Positions 26,059 through 34,562 are shown, counted from the stretch's first letter. The stretch is 64,000 nt of DNA from Myroides odoratus DSM 2801 (GCF_000243275.1 NZ_CM001437.1:2286490-2350489), one strand, 5' to 3'. Notes: a model not told the origin generated them from the letters alone. Translations and numbers: made by a program.

Positions 26059-26172
26059 ATGAAAAAGTTAATTTTAATTTTATTTGGTATGGGATTTCTT
26101 TTTTCCAATGCAAGTAAGGCTACACCAGTTTTAATGAATTTTTGTTTTGATGGTATACTTGCGATTAATTAA
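26059..26172 (+). CDS. Micro-ORF of 37 codons with signal-peptide-like N-terminus
   Basis: The peptide starts MKKLILILFGMGFLFSNA, a convincing export signal, with a likely cut near SKA. It continues TPVLMNFCFDGILAIN to a TAA. It contains a single Cys. The next gene starts 10 bases after the stop. It could be a small secreted peptide or the stub of a truncated secreted protein. It is short, but the composition is not random. Confidence 0.45.
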   Translation: MKKLILILFGMGFLFSNASKATPVLMNFCFDGILAIN

Positions 26173-26182
26173 AATATTGGGT

Positions 26183-26389
26183 ATGATGAAGTTTTTTTTA
26201 CTATTCTTTATCGTATTATGCTGTTCGTGTCAGGCTACAATGAAGCATGATAGTATAGTACAGAAAAGCGATTCCATTGTCCATTCATCGGTTTCTTTAG
26301 ACCAGGAACATGTATTGAAACAGTTTGATAGCCTTAGAGTTAATTTAGATGCCAATGAAACAAAAAATGCACCAATTCTACTAAAATAA
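26183..26389 (+). CDS. Small lipoprotein
   Basis: I choose the tandem ATG at 26183 (68 residues) because it gives a proper lipoprotein signal, MMKFFLLFFIVLCCSC; the longer frame adds 12 residues overlapping the micro-ORF. The mature part is polar, with a repeated Ser-Asp-Ser-Ile-Val (QKSDSIVHSSVS) and a short amphipathic helix. No family is recognised. It is probably co-transcribed with the micro-ORF just upstream. Confidence 0.5.
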   Translation: MMKFFLLFFIVLCCSCQATMKHDSIVQKSDSIVHSSVSLDQEHVLKQFDSLRVNLDANETKNAPILLK

Positions 26390-26405
26390 TTCAGCAAGAA
26401 TATGA

Positions 26406-26954
26406 TTATTCGATAGTAAGGTTCGGAAAACGCTCTTTAAACTTGGGTAAATCCCGTTCTTTTTGATCTGAAAATGAAACAGTTCTTTTTTTACTATTAA
26501 AATATATTTCACCTAGATATTTTACTTTTCCTTTTTCAATCGTAAAGTCTAAATTTTCTAAAGGAACTTCATGCGATACTGAAATATAGCCTTTATTACT
26601 ATGTAGCCTTAGAAGCGTAAGCGCATATTTTCCACCTACATCTTTAATAGAAAAAAGATAAACAGCTTTTGTGTTATCCGTGAAATCAGGTTCATATTTC
26701 ATCTTCCATATTTGATGAGGACGTATTGTCAGCATTCTGTGTTGTCTTAACTTTCTGTCTCCTTCTGCTTTGTAATGATAGAAATATCCATTGTATATTG
26801 GTTTTTTATTTTCAAAAGCAAATGTCCCGACAACCATCCCTTCATTGAAACTTTCAGTAAAGCTTTCCAAATGTTGAGGGATTTTCGTCGCTGTTGTCGT
26901 CGCACAAGAGGTAAATAACAGCAAAATCAAAAATAATGGTAAGAGTTTTTTCAT
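26406..26954 (-). CDS. Hypothetical lipoprotein
   Basis: The start is ATG 26954 (182 residues), giving a lipoprotein signal ending LFTSC; the longer frame needs a TTG. The mature protein has strands around EGMVVGTFAFENKKPIYNG, YLFSIKDVGGKYALTLLRL and VKYLGEIYFNSKKRTVSFS. The pattern resembles small Bacteroidota outer-membrane lipoproteins that measure nothing obvious. Function unknown. It stands alone. Confidence 0.6.
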   Translation of the reverse strand: MKKLLPLFLILLLFTSCATTTATKIPQHLESFTESFNEGMVVGTFAFENKKPIYNGYFYHYKAEGDRKLRQHRMLTIRPHQIWKMKYEPDFTDNTKAVYLFSIKDVGGKYALTLLRLHSNKGYISVSHEVPLENLDFTIEKGKVKYLGEIYFNSKKRTVSFSDQKERDLPKFKERFPNLTIE

Positions 26955-27063
26955 TGTAGTAAAGTTTGTTTTAATATTATGCAATATTAACTTATTTTAA
27001 TTTATTTACTGTGATGAAAACAAGAAGTCTAATGTTATTGTTCTTTTGTTAGATATTTAACAG

Positions 27064-27333
27064 TTAAATTTTATTTCGAATTTTACTACTGTAGAAAGTA
27101 AACAGAGCTTTCTGTATCAGGCTTACTTGTGTATTGATAAAATTGTTTTCCTCATTGGGAGGATGGGCTCTTTGTTCAGAGTTTTGCCAGTGTATAGGTT
27201 TTATGAATAGCCCTGTAGCAAATTGTTTTCTTTGCTCTTTATAGGTTAGCCTACAGTTAATAGGAGCTAAGCCTTGTTTATTTGTTCTACTCCTAGAAAT
27301 AATAAACAACAAATTTAATTTATGTATTTCCAT
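27064..27333 (-). pseudogene. Truncated tyrosine recombinase (integrase) N-terminus
   Basis: The 89-codon frame reads like the arm-DNA-binding domain of Bacteroidota tyrosine recombinases: FIISRSRTNKQGLAPINCRL, then TYKEQRKQFATGLFIKP and HWQN, followed by the helix FINTQVSLIQKALFTFY. It stops there, whereas full integrases continue for about 300 more residues with the R..HxxR..Y catalytic domain. None of that is in the downstream DNA. It is a relic of a lost mobile element, about 1.5 kb from tRNA-Ser. Confidence 0.75.
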
Positions 27334-27490
27334 AGGTCATGAGCATTTGACAGTGTTTTTTCAGGCTTTTAATTCGGATAGTTGTGGTTGATTTTTTGTC
27401 TGCCACTTGTTATTTTGGATAAAAAACATTGTTTATTATGTTTATTTAAGTTAAGTTTATATTTAGTTTAACATTAAAATTTATAAAAGT

Positions 27491-27835
27491 ATGAAGAAAA
27501 CAATGTTAGTATTAGCCATGGGCGGATTACTCATGTTTACCAGTTGTAGTAGTGATGAATCTACAAAGAGCAGTAGCTTGGATGGAAATTCAAAGGTTGA
27601 AATGAATACAAATCCGATTATGGATACGACTGAATTTAAAGATTTTGAAAATTTGTACAACCAATTTACAAGTGGAGAAATAGAGATGGGAGAGTATTTA
27701 AAAGGAACTGAAAGCGTAGATATAGCAATGAAATTTCTTGAAAAATTAGGAGAGACCACCTATGGAGGATATACCTATGGTCCTGATATCGTTAGTTTTG
27801 CTTTGGTGCAATATTTTATAGTTATTAGTAATTAA
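27491..27835 (+). CDS. Small lipoprotein
   Basis: The 114-residue protein has a lipobox ending FTSC at residue 19 and a Ser-rich linker SSDESTKSSS. A short helical region includes EFKDFENLYNQFTSGEIEMG. The C-terminus is hydrophobic (DIVSFALVQYFIVISN), which may mean the frame is shortened relative to relatives. No family is recognised. It ends 3 bases before the next gene's ATG, indicating an operon of two. Confidence 0.55.
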   Translation: MKKTMLVLAMGGLLMFTSCSSDESTKSSSLDGNSKVEMNTNPIMDTTEFKDFENLYNQFTSGEIEMGEYLKGTESVDIAMKFLEKLGETTYGGYTYGPDIVSFALVQYFIVISN

Positions 27836-27838
27836 GAG

Positions 27839-28384
27839 ATGAGAAATATTATTATTTTATTATTACTTGTTGTTAGTACAACGAGTTTTAGTCAAGGTGC
27901 TCGTTCACTTACGTTCAAAAATGATACGGCTTATACTATAGAGGTGTTGAGCCTTGAAACGAATTACTATTTTATGAATAGTATACTATTACCTTATTAT
28001 AGTTATTATAATGGAATTGCTATACCTCCAGGTAAACAAGTAATATTTATGCAGACTAATGATGCAACAGCATTTCCATTCTGTTGCTTTTATGGTTGTG
28101 ATTATTTAACTAATAAAACATGGCAGTATGATGGAGGATTTTTTAAAGAATGTTATGAGGTTTCTCAACCAAATGGAGGAGAGTTTTTACATTATGTTTT
28201 TTCTAAAATTCAGTATAAAACTGAAGTTTCAACCTATGCGGGTGAAATTAGACTGGGTGCAAATCGAGGAAATATAAGTAACACTTTTTCTATGGACTCT
28301 GCGAATCCTGGACCAGTTACAATTTTACACCAAGTGATTGATTCGCCGTATTTGGTTTACAATCAAGTAGTTACTTTTAGATAA
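27839..28384 (+). CDS. Hypothetical secreted protein
   Basis: The 181-residue protein has a signal peptide ending TTSFSQ. The mature part is strand-rich and aromatic, with a Cys cluster (FPFCCFYGCDY, later KECYEV) that could form disulfides. I do not recognise a domain. It is the second gene of a two-gene operon with the small lipoprotein and ends in a UUCG-loop terminator. Confidence 0.6.
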   Translation: MRNIIILLLLVVSTTSFSQGARSLTFKNDTAYTIEVLSLETNYYFMNSILLPYYSYYNGIAIPPGKQVIFMQTNDATAFPFCCFYGCDYLTNKTWQYDGGFFKECYEVSQPNGGEFLHYVFSKIQYKTEVSTYAGEIRLGANRGNISNTFSMDSANPGPVTILHQVIDSPYLVYNQVVTFR

Positions 28385-28402
28385 AAGTAAGATAGTGTAA
28401 TC

Positions 28403-28432
28403 AAAAAGCTGTTCTTCGGAATGGCTTTTTTT
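28403..28432 (+). terminator. Intrinsic terminator with TTCG loop
   Basis: AGCTGTTC (28407-28414), TTCG, GAATGGCT (28419-28426) then a T-run. Two pairs are G-U wobbles. Confidence 0.8.
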
Positions 28433-28494
28433 ATAATAGCGTTTTTGTACATATCATTCCTTTTAGTGAATGGGACTTCTAGCGAAGAATACCA

Positions 28495-28771
28495 AAAGGG
28501 ATTACCTACGCTGCGCTACGGTTTTCTCTAATAAGGGTATTTTTCACAAGAAAAACCACGCATTCGTTGCATTCCCGCTTGTTTTTTTATTTGTACGCCT
28601 CTTAGGTGAGTAAAACTCCCCACGATTTATCAGCAAAGGGATTACCTCCGCTGCGCTACGGTTTTCCCTAATGAGGGTATTTTTCTCAAGAAAAACCACG
28701 GCACCGCTGCGCTTTGCCTTGTTTTTTTATTTGTAACGCCTCTTCGGTGAGCGAGCTCCCCACGAGACTTA
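28495..28771. repeat. Two imperfect tandem copies of a ~137-bp non-coding unit
   Basis: Copy 1 (about 28495-28630) and copy 2 (about 28634-28771) both run from AAAGGGATTACCT through GCTGCGCTACGGTTTTC, GGGTATTTTTC, AAGAAAAACCACG, CTTGTTTTTTTATTTGT and GCCTCTT to CTCCCCACGA. They differ mainly in the middle and by small indels. No frame is conserved. The region of 430 bases between the secreted-protein gene and tRNA-Ser holds only this repeat and terminators. Confidence 0.75.
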
Positions 28772-28781
28772 TACAAATAAA

Positions 28782-28809
28782 AAAACCACCAACATCCGTT
28801 GGTGGTTTT
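28782..28809 (-). terminator. Intrinsic terminator after tRNA-Ser
   Basis: AAAACCACCAAC pairs with GTTGGTGGTTTT around a four-base loop. On the minus strand a T-run follows. It ends the ansA-tRNA-Ser transcript. Confidence 0.9.
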
Positions 28810-28814
28810 CCTTG

Positions 28815-28899
28815 CAGAGAGGAAGGGATTCGAACCCTCGATACGTTGCCGTATACACACTTTCCAGGCGTGCGCCTTCGACCACTCGGCCACCTCTCT
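28815..28899 (-). tRNA. tRNA-Ser(GGA)
   Basis: The cloverleaf folds fully: acceptor AGAGAGG/CCTCTCT, U8-G9, D-arm GCCGAG...GGC, and anticodon stem CACGC/GTGTG with loop CTGGAAA (anticodon GGA). The long variable arm typical of tRNA-Ser and a T-arm with GGTTCGAAT are present. The length is 85 bases and CCA is not encoded. The 5' end lies only 4 bases after the ansA stop codon, so it is probably cut from the same transcript. Confidence 0.95.
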
Positions 28900-28903
28900 C
28901 TAT

Positions 28904-29932
28904 TTATACTTCCATTTCGCCACAAATCGGCGTTTCGAAAGCTAATTTAAAATCTACAATATCGGGTTGAGCCAATAAGAACATCAATTTGGTAATCGCT
29001 GCTTCTGTTGTAATATCTTTCCCAGAAATAACACCAATCTCTTTCAATTCTGTACTCGTTTCATATTTCCCCATCATAACGCTACCACTAGAACACTGGG
29101 TCACATTGATCACCTTAAGTCCTTTCTGTGTGGCACAGCGCAATGTTTCTAAGAACCACGGTTCTGTAGGTGCATTCCCTGAACCATAAGTCTCTAGGAT
29201 AATTCCCTCTAAATTTGGGATGGCCAATATAGCCTCCAAAACCTGTTGTTGAATACCTGGAAACAAACGCAAAATCATCACATTGCGTGACATTTTTTTA
29301 TGAACGGTCAGCGGCAAAGATAGCGATTTTTGTATCAATAACGAATGATTGATACGCAAATTCACCCCTGATTCTGCTAAATGCGGAACATTGGGAGAGG
29401 TAAAGGCATTAAATAACTCCGCACTTACTTTAGATGTGCGGTTTCCGCGGTATAATTTATATTCAAAGTACAAACAAACCTCTTGAATGACAGGGGTATT
29501 GTTTTCTTGTAAAGCTGCAATTTGGATAGCCGTAATTAGATTTTCTTTTGCATCCGTGCGCAAATCTCCAATAGGCAATTGAGAACCCGTTAAAATAACA
29601 GGTTTGTGAACATTCTCCAACATAAAACTCAAAGCTGAAGCCGAATACGACATCGTATCTGAACCGTGTAAAATCACAAATCCATCAAAACGGTCGTAAT
29701 TATCTTCTACAATGCTCGCCATTTGTACCCATAAATCCGGTTGCATATCCGATGAGTCAATCGGTACATCAAACGAATAGGTTTCTATAGCACAATCCAA
29801 CAAATGCAATTCGGGAATGCGTTCAACCAATTGATTAAAGTTAAACGCACGCAAAGCACCCGTTTTAAAATCTTTAACCATACCGATTGTCCCACCCGTA
29901 TAGATTAGTAAGATAGCTGGCTTATTGTTCAT
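28904..29932 (-). CDS. ansA: Type I (cytoplasmic) L-asparaginase
   Basis: The 342-residue protein has the two catalytic Thr motifs: IYTGGTIGM (Thr12) and LHGSDTMSYSASAL (Thr93). The Lys in LRTDAKENL is present too. There is no signal peptide, as expected for the cytoplasmic type I enzyme, which hydrolyses asparagine to aspartate and ammonia. It overlaps the upstream acyltransferase gene by 11 bases, and tRNA-Ser follows 4 bases after its stop. Confidence 0.94.
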   Translation of the reverse strand: MNNKPAILLIYTGGTIGMVKDFKTGALRAFNFNQLVERIPELHLLDCAIETYSFDVPIDSSDMQPDLWVQMASIVEDNYDRFDGFVILHGSDTMSYSASALSFMLENVHKPVILTGSQLPIGDLRTDAKENLITAIQIAALQENNTPVIQEVCLYFEYKLYRGNRTSKVSAELFNAFTSPNVPHLAESGVNLRINHSLLIQKSLSLPLTVHKKMSRNVMILRLFPGIQQQVLEAILAIPNLEGIILETYGSGNAPTEPWFLETLRCATQKGLKVINVTQCSSGSVMMGKYETSTELKEIGVISGKDITTEAAITKLMFLLAQPDIVDFKLAFETPICGEMEV

Positions 29933-31058
29933 CTTGTAACTTTAATTTATTCACTACAGGATTTGCATACATCGCTAAGAAGTTATCGACCACTTTTTGC
30001 TCCTGTTTGTTTACGCGTAGTTCTAAACGACGTTCAAACAACTGTTTTTCCTTCTCGCTATAGCGATCCGCAAATTTGTTCGTATTATTTAGAATATCGT
30101 ACGCGATATAATTAGTCGGCCATAGGTGGTAATTGGTGATGATTGAATGGTCAATCACTTGAGCTAAGGCCTGTAATTGTTTATTGGGTTTATCCGCAAT
30201 GGCCTTGATTTGGTCTAATTCCGTATCAATCACATCCCCAACGTGAATGTGAATCCCTTTCTTTTGACCAATAATTCCACTGTATAAATTGACAAAATCC
30301 TCATTTTTTTCCTTGATGTACGCTTCATTATTCGCAATAGCTAATAATTGAGGCATCTTCAAGGCATCTGTAGGGTCATATTCATAAGAAATAGAAACAG
30401 GTACGATTTTCAACTGTTTGAAATAATCCATTAAGTTTTCATCACCTGCATCCATACCAAGCATTTTTAAAACACCTGTGTGTGTGGCATCATTGCCATC
30501 TTTCGTTCTTCCTTCGCGCTGTGCAATCCACACCGAACGATTCTCTTCTACAATAAGGCTGTGAATGTATTCTGACATCAAACGAGAACTTTCTAATAAT
30601 TCTCTTGGTGTTAGTTTACGACGAACTAAAAAGTTTCGGTTCACTTTGGCTAAAGCCAATAAAAAAGACTTCTGTACCAAGTTGTCTCCAACGGCAGAAG
30701 CAGTCATTGTTAAGCCGTGATCTTTTAAGGTTACATTCAGTAAAGACGTATCCATGATGATATCACGGTGATTGGATATATATAAATAAGCCGTATCTTT
30801 TTCTAACTTCTCAAAACCAGAAGTTGAAAGTCCATTCGAACTTTTTTCTAAGATGCGCAGAATAGAATAATAGGCAAATTCCTCTTGAAATTGCTGTATT
30901 GAGGTTACTTTGCTCAAATCTTCCATCCATTGCTGTTCGGTTTTATTTGGAAAAGTAAAACCCATTAACGCTTTGACCATAGGGTGCTTAGAGATTCTTT
31001 GTAGGACCTCATTGACCTCGTGATCATGGTAATGGCGTATTGAATCAAACTTAGACAT
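29922..31058 (-). CDS. 1-acyl-glycerol-3-phosphate acyltransferase family protein (PlsC-like)
   Basis: The 378-residue protein contains the acyltransferase block I NHRDIIMD (His and Asp catalytic) in YLYISNHRDIIMDTSLL, and block III-like IAQREGRTKDGND. The enzyme is larger than typical PlsC (about 240), with an N-terminal helical extension and a C-terminal helical domain. The long form is usual in Bacteroidota. It acts at the inner membrane in phospholipid or related acyl-lipid synthesis. Its 3' end overlaps ansA. Confidence 0.85.
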   Translation of the reverse strand: MSKFDSIRHYHDHEVNEVLQRISKHPMVKALMGFTFPNKTEQQWMEDLSKVTSIQQFQEEFAYYSILRILEKSSNGLSTSGFEKLEKDTAYLYISNHRDIIMDTSLLNVTLKDHGLTMTASAVGDNLVQKSFLLALAKVNRNFLVRRKLTPRELLESSRLMSEYIHSLIVEENRSVWIAQREGRTKDGNDATHTGVLKMLGMDAGDENLMDYFKQLKIVPVSISYEYDPTDALKMPQLLAIANNEAYIKEKNEDFVNLYSGIIGQKKGIHIHVGDVIDTELDQIKAIADKPNKQLQALAQVIDHSIITNYHLWPTNYIAYDILNNTNKFADRYSEKEKQLFERRLELRVNKQEQKVVDNFLAMYANPVVNKLKLQDEQ

Positions 31059-31111
31059 TAGTGTTTTAAATATTTATGTAAACTTAAATGTTATGTTTCT
31101 ATGTTGTACAA

Positions 31112-31882
31112 TTAGATTCCAAAAACTGCTTTTGAATTGGCAGTCGTTTGGTTTGCAATTGTTTCCAATGGAAGCTCGTATAGTTCGGATAGCCTTTCTG
31201 CTATGTTGAGAATATAAGCGCTTTCATTTCTTTTGCCTCGAAAAGGCACTGGTGCAAGATACGGAGAATCAGTTTCTAATACGATATGCTCTAACGGTAT
31301 TTTGTTTAAAAATTGATCAATTTTTCCGTTCTTAAAAGTAGCTACACCACCAATTCCCAGTTTGAGGTTGTAACTCATGGCTTGCTGGGCTTGCTCTTCC
31401 GTTCCCGTAAAGCAGTGAAAAATACCCCGAAGTGCCTTGTCTTTTTCTAGTTCTAAGACTTCAAAAACTTCGTCAAAAGCATCTCTACAGTGAATATTAA
31501 TCGGTAATTGATGCTTTTTCGCTAGCTGAATCTGCTGCTGAAAAGCTTCTTGCTGGATGGATAATGTGGTCTTGTCCCAATATAAATCCACGCCAATTTC
31601 CCCAACAGCATAGTATTTCCGACGAGCCAACTCTTGTTCTACAAAGGCAAGCTCTTGTTTATACGTCTCTGGTTTTACATCCGTAGGGTGTAAGCCCATC
31701 ATCAAAAAGATGCAATCAGGAAACGCCGCTTCCAAATCAAACATCGCTTGAGCGTAGCTTGAATCGATAGCAGGTATAAAAAAACGCGTAACTCCATTTG
31801 ATATTGCGCGATTTATTGTTTCTTTGCGATCTTCCGCAAATGCATCTGAATAGAGATGTGTATGAGTATCGGTAAAAATCAT
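31112..31882 (-). CDS. tatD: TatD-family metal-dependent hydrolase (DNase)
   Basis: The 256-residue protein has all family metal ligands: DTHTHLYSDAF, GEIGVDLYWD, INIHCRDAFDEV, the FHCFTGTEEQ His and ETDSPYLAPVPFRGKRNE. TatD proteins are cytoplasmic nucleases or deacylases. It is the first gene of the tatD-acyltransferase-ansA-tRNA unit on the minus strand. Confidence 0.94.
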   Translation of the reverse strand: MIFTDTHTHLYSDAFAEDRKETINRAISNGVTRFFIPAIDSSYAQAMFDLEAAFPDCIFLMMGLHPTDVKPETYKQELAFVEQELARRKYYAVGEIGVDLYWDKTTLSIQQEAFQQQIQLAKKHQLPINIHCRDAFDEVFEVLELEKDKALRGIFHCFTGTEEQAQQAMSYNLKLGIGGVATFKNGKIDQFLNKIPLEHIVLETDSPYLAPVPFRGKRNESAYILNIAERLSELYELPLETIANQTTANSKAVFGI

Positions 31883-31921
31883 GCTTTGGTAATATTCTAC
31901 AAAGTAGTATCTTTCAAACTA

Positions 31922-31929
31922 CAAAAGTA
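31922..31929 (-). promoter_or_regulatory. Candidate -7 promoter box of the tatD unit
   Basis: On the minus strand the bases read TACTTTTG, a TAnnTTTG match about 40 bases upstream of the tatD ATG. Confidence 0.4.
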
Positions 31930-31962
31930 CCTTATAAAAAGTATTAAAACTAAACTTAATTG

Positions 31963-32400
31963 ATGGAAAACTATAAAGATTGGTTAAAAAAAGAACGCTA
32001 TAAACAAATCCGCTTCAAAATAGCGCGAACAAACCACCTTTTTGTACGTGTAAAAGTAAATGGAGTATGGGGAGATTTTATCTTAGATACGGGCGCATCT
32101 AATAGCTGTATCGATTTTCAAAGCATCGACCATTTTAATTTAACTACTTCAGAATCAGAAACAAGAGCGTCTGGTGCTGGAGCAAATGGCATGTTGACTC
32201 AAGTGAGCTACCATAATGAAATTCAAATGGGACGATGGAAAAAAGATAATTTCAATTTTGTCTTGTTGGATTTGAGTCATGTGAATACCGCACTCACAGA
32301 GTATAAAACCAAAAATGTCCACGGAATTATAGGGTCTGATGTGTTCGCATTAGGTCAAGCAATTCTCGACTACGGACAACAGACCCTATACGTGAAGTAA
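31963..32400 (+). CDS. Retropepsin-like aspartic protease (clan AA)
   Basis: I use ATG 31963 (145 residues); the longer frame begins with a TTG. It has one aspartic-protease half: VKVNGVWGDFILDTGASNS, with the D-T-G catalytic triplet, and a downstream hydrophobic-hydrophobic-Gly (NVHGIIGSDVF). Such single-domain proteins must dimerise to form an active site, as retropepsins do. There is no signal peptide. The gene is divergent from tatD. Confidence 0.85.
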   Translation: MENYKDWLKKERYKQIRFKIARTNHLFVRVKVNGVWGDFILDTGASNSCIDFQSIDHFNLTTSESETRASGAGANGMLTQVSYHNEIQMGRWKKDNFNFVLLDLSHVNTALTEYKTKNVHGIIGSDVFALGQAILDYGQQTLYVK

Positions 32401-32402
32401 GT

Positions 32403-32972
32403 CTATTTCTTATAGTATTCTTTGGCTACTAATTCCAGTTCTTCGTACCACTCAGAACCGTATTTTCGCGTCAAAGGATCTTTTAAAAATTTGTATACTG
32501 GAACTTCTAGTTCTTTTCCTAAAGCACAAGCATCGCTACAAATATGCCATTTGTGGTAATTCACTGCAGAAAAAGAAGAATATTCCTTGATTCGAATAGG
32601 GTATAGGTGACAAGAAATCGGTTTTTTCCAATCGATTTTCTTTTCCAAATACGCCTTTTCAATCCCGCATAAAGCCATGCCATTATCATAAATAACATAG
32701 GCACATTCACCACCGTGAATTAAAGGAGTTTCAAATTCCCCGTCTTCACCTAGGATATAGGTTCCTTGTTGTTCAATAGCCGCAATACCTTCAGGACGTA
32801 AATAAGGTTTTACCGTTTCAAATATTTCATCCAAAATAGCCGTTTCTTCCTTCTCTACGGGCGCTCCCGCATCTCCATCAATACAACACTGACCTTTACA
32901 AGCCGTTAGATTGCACACAAATTCTTTTTCTAAAATATCTTCCGATACTAAGGCTGAACCAATTTGAAACAT
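32403..32972 (-). CDS. DUF3109 family protein (Cys-rich, possible metal cluster)
   Basis: The 189-residue protein has the conserved clusters CNLTACKGQCC near the N-terminus, ECAYVIYDNGMALCGIE, ISCHLYPIR and HICSDAC. Eight or more Cys residues match the DUF3109 family, related to YkgJ-type zinc/iron-chelating proteins. It is cytoplasmic and its function is unknown. It converges on the aspartic protease gene with a gap of 2 bases. Confidence 0.88.
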   Translation of the reverse strand: MFQIGSALVSEDILEKEFVCNLTACKGQCCIDGDAGAPVEKEETAILDEIFETVKPYLRPEGIAAIEQQGTYILGEDGEFETPLIHGGECAYVIYDNGMALCGIEKAYLEKKIDWKKPISCHLYPIRIKEYSSFSAVNYHKWHICSDACALGKELEVPVYKFLKDPLTRKYGSEWYEELELVAKEYYKK

Positions 32973-33280
32973 GTTTATTTATTTTTTGAGGCTACAAAAT
33001 TACGAATCTTTCATGGATGTTGATCGCTTCTGCTCGTTCAACCGCTATTTTATAATGATACTAAATTAACTGCTTGATTTTGAGCTGCTATTTTGAGCGG
33101 TTTTGAAAGAAATAAAAGTCAAGCAAAAAGAAAAAGAGCAGAATAAAAACCGTAAGACGACTGACTTTCATAAGAAGAGGAGACAAAGAAATTAAAAAAA
33201 ATGATTTCTTAAACCAGAATATATTGCATGTTTCAAAATTTAAATCGACTTTTAATGGATAAACTAAAGACTATAAAAAC
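32973..33280. other. Intergenic stretch of 308 bases upstream of the OmpA-family gene
   Basis: Apart from a 27-codon hydrophobic minus-strand frame at 33088-33171, I see no gene or RNA. It should contain the promoters for DUF3109 (minus) and OmpA (plus), but no clean TAnnTTTG box stands out. Confidence 0.5.
33088..33171 (-). pseudogene. 27-codon hydrophobic frame, possible N-terminal stub of a membrane metallophosphoesterase
   Basis: The frame reads MKVSRLTVFILLFFFLLDFY, then FFQNRSK and a stop. The pattern L-L-D-x-Y-x-F-Q after a membrane helix is typical of the N-terminus of Bacteroidota YkuE-like metallophosphoesterases, but nothing of the catalytic domain follows. It may be a relic or chance. 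Confidence 0.25.
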
Positions 33281-34285
33281 ATGAAAAAAATAGCGTTATT
33301 GTTTGTTGCAGGAGTAGCTTTTATCTCGTGTAAACAAACGCCAAAAGAAGAGAATACTCCTGTGGTGGAACAACAAGAAGAGGTTCCTACAACAGCAACT
33401 GAGACAACAACAGCGGTAGAGACCACTCTTGATTTAACTAAAATTCCTTACACCACAGCAGATATTGGTGATTTCCCATATTTAGCTTTGCCAAAAGGAA
33501 TAAAAGAACTAAATAAACCTTTATTGCGTGCGTTTGACGTTTGTTTGTTTCCTGTAAATGGTGTGATGACTGAAGTAGAAGGAAGATTGTATAAAGCCAA
33601 CTTAACAGCTGAAAGTGGGGAGCAATTTTCGGAACGCTTTTTTAGACGCAGCATGGACGATTATTTGAAATCAATTGGAGCAGTAGAAATCTTTGATGGA
33701 AGTATTACACAAGAAGAATATGACCGATACAATAAGTTAGATCCACATAAAGGAGATGAAGGAGATATCGGATATGCAGGTGAACCCATTAAGTTTTATA
33801 TCATTCGCCATAAAGAACAAGGAGATATTTACATTCAGTATACGGCAAATAATGCTGCAGCTAAATTGAATGTACTTCAGACAAAAGCGTTTGAACAAAC
33901 CATGACCAAGATTACAGCAGATGAAATTGCTAAATCACTAGCAGAAACTGGAAAATCGATTTTGTATATCAACTTTGACCACGATCAATCGACGATTACT
34001 CCAGAAGGCAAAGAGGTAGTCAATGAAATTACTGCGGCCCTACAAAAAAATGGTCAATTGACGATTGCTATTGAAGGGCATACGGATAATGTTGGGGATG
34101 CTGCCCACAATAAAAAGTTATCCACTGCTCGTGCACAAGCGGTAAAAGCAGCTTTAATCGAGCAAAAGATCGCTGCTACTCGCTTAACTGCTGAAGGATT
34201 TGGCGCTGAACGTCCACTAGTAGCAAATGATTCAGAGGCTAACAAAGCTAAAAACAGAAGGGTTGAATTAAGAAAGACTAATTAA
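33281..34285 (+). CDS. OmpA-family lipoprotein
   Basis: The 334-residue protein has a lipobox ending AFISC at residue 17 and a Thr/Glu-rich linker to about residue 55. The central domain (about 60-215) has no named fold. The C-terminal OmpA peptidoglycan-binding domain (about 220-334) has ILYINFDHDQSTITPEG, IAIEGHTDNVGDAAHNKKLS and ANKAKNRRVELR. It is anchored in the outer membrane and binds peptidoglycan. It stands alone, with its own terminator. Confidence 0.92.
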   Translation: MKKIALLFVAGVAFISCKQTPKEENTPVVEQQEEVPTTATETTTAVETTLDLTKIPYTTADIGDFPYLALPKGIKELNKPLLRAFDVCLFPVNGVMTEVEGRLYKANLTAESGEQFSERFFRRSMDDYLKSIGAVEIFDGSITQEEYDRYNKLDPHKGDEGDIGYAGEPIKFYIIRHKEQGDIYIQYTANNAAAKLNVLQTKAFEQTMTKITADEIAKSLAETGKSILYINFDHDQSTITPEGKEVVNEITAALQKNGQLTIAIEGHTDNVGDAAHNKKLSTARAQAVKAALIEQKIAATRLTAEGFGAERPLVANDSEANKAKNRRVELRKTN

Positions 34286-34326
34286 TAGCGAAGGCTCCTC
34301 CAAAGGGAGCCTTTGTTCGCTAAAAA
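34286..34326 (+). terminator. Hairpin terminator after the OmpA-family gene
   Basis: GGCTCC (34293-34298) and GGAGCC (34306-34311) form the core stem, extended by outer pairs TAGCG/CGCTA. Only a short T-run is present inside the arm. Confidence 0.6.
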
Positions 34327-34562
34327 AGGGAAGGAATAGCTTCGGTTTATGTTAAAACCTCCTTTTTTACAGACGTTAATTTTTAGGTAAGACAAAATAA
34401 CGAGTAGATTAAACGAGAAAGAAAAGCAATCAGTTATAACATAACAGGATATAAAGGTCAGGAAAACGAGGAAGAGAAACTTCTCTAAAAGGGAGGAAAC
34501 AAAACGGAAAGTTCTCTTTTTGTGTGTTTTGCAAACAAGAAGGAGAGGGAAAGTTGCAAACG

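Noticed and set aside
28642..28950. Three overlapping frames of 78-83 codons on both strands
   Set aside because: They run through tRNA-Ser and its terminator; composition is that of the RNA gene and repeat.
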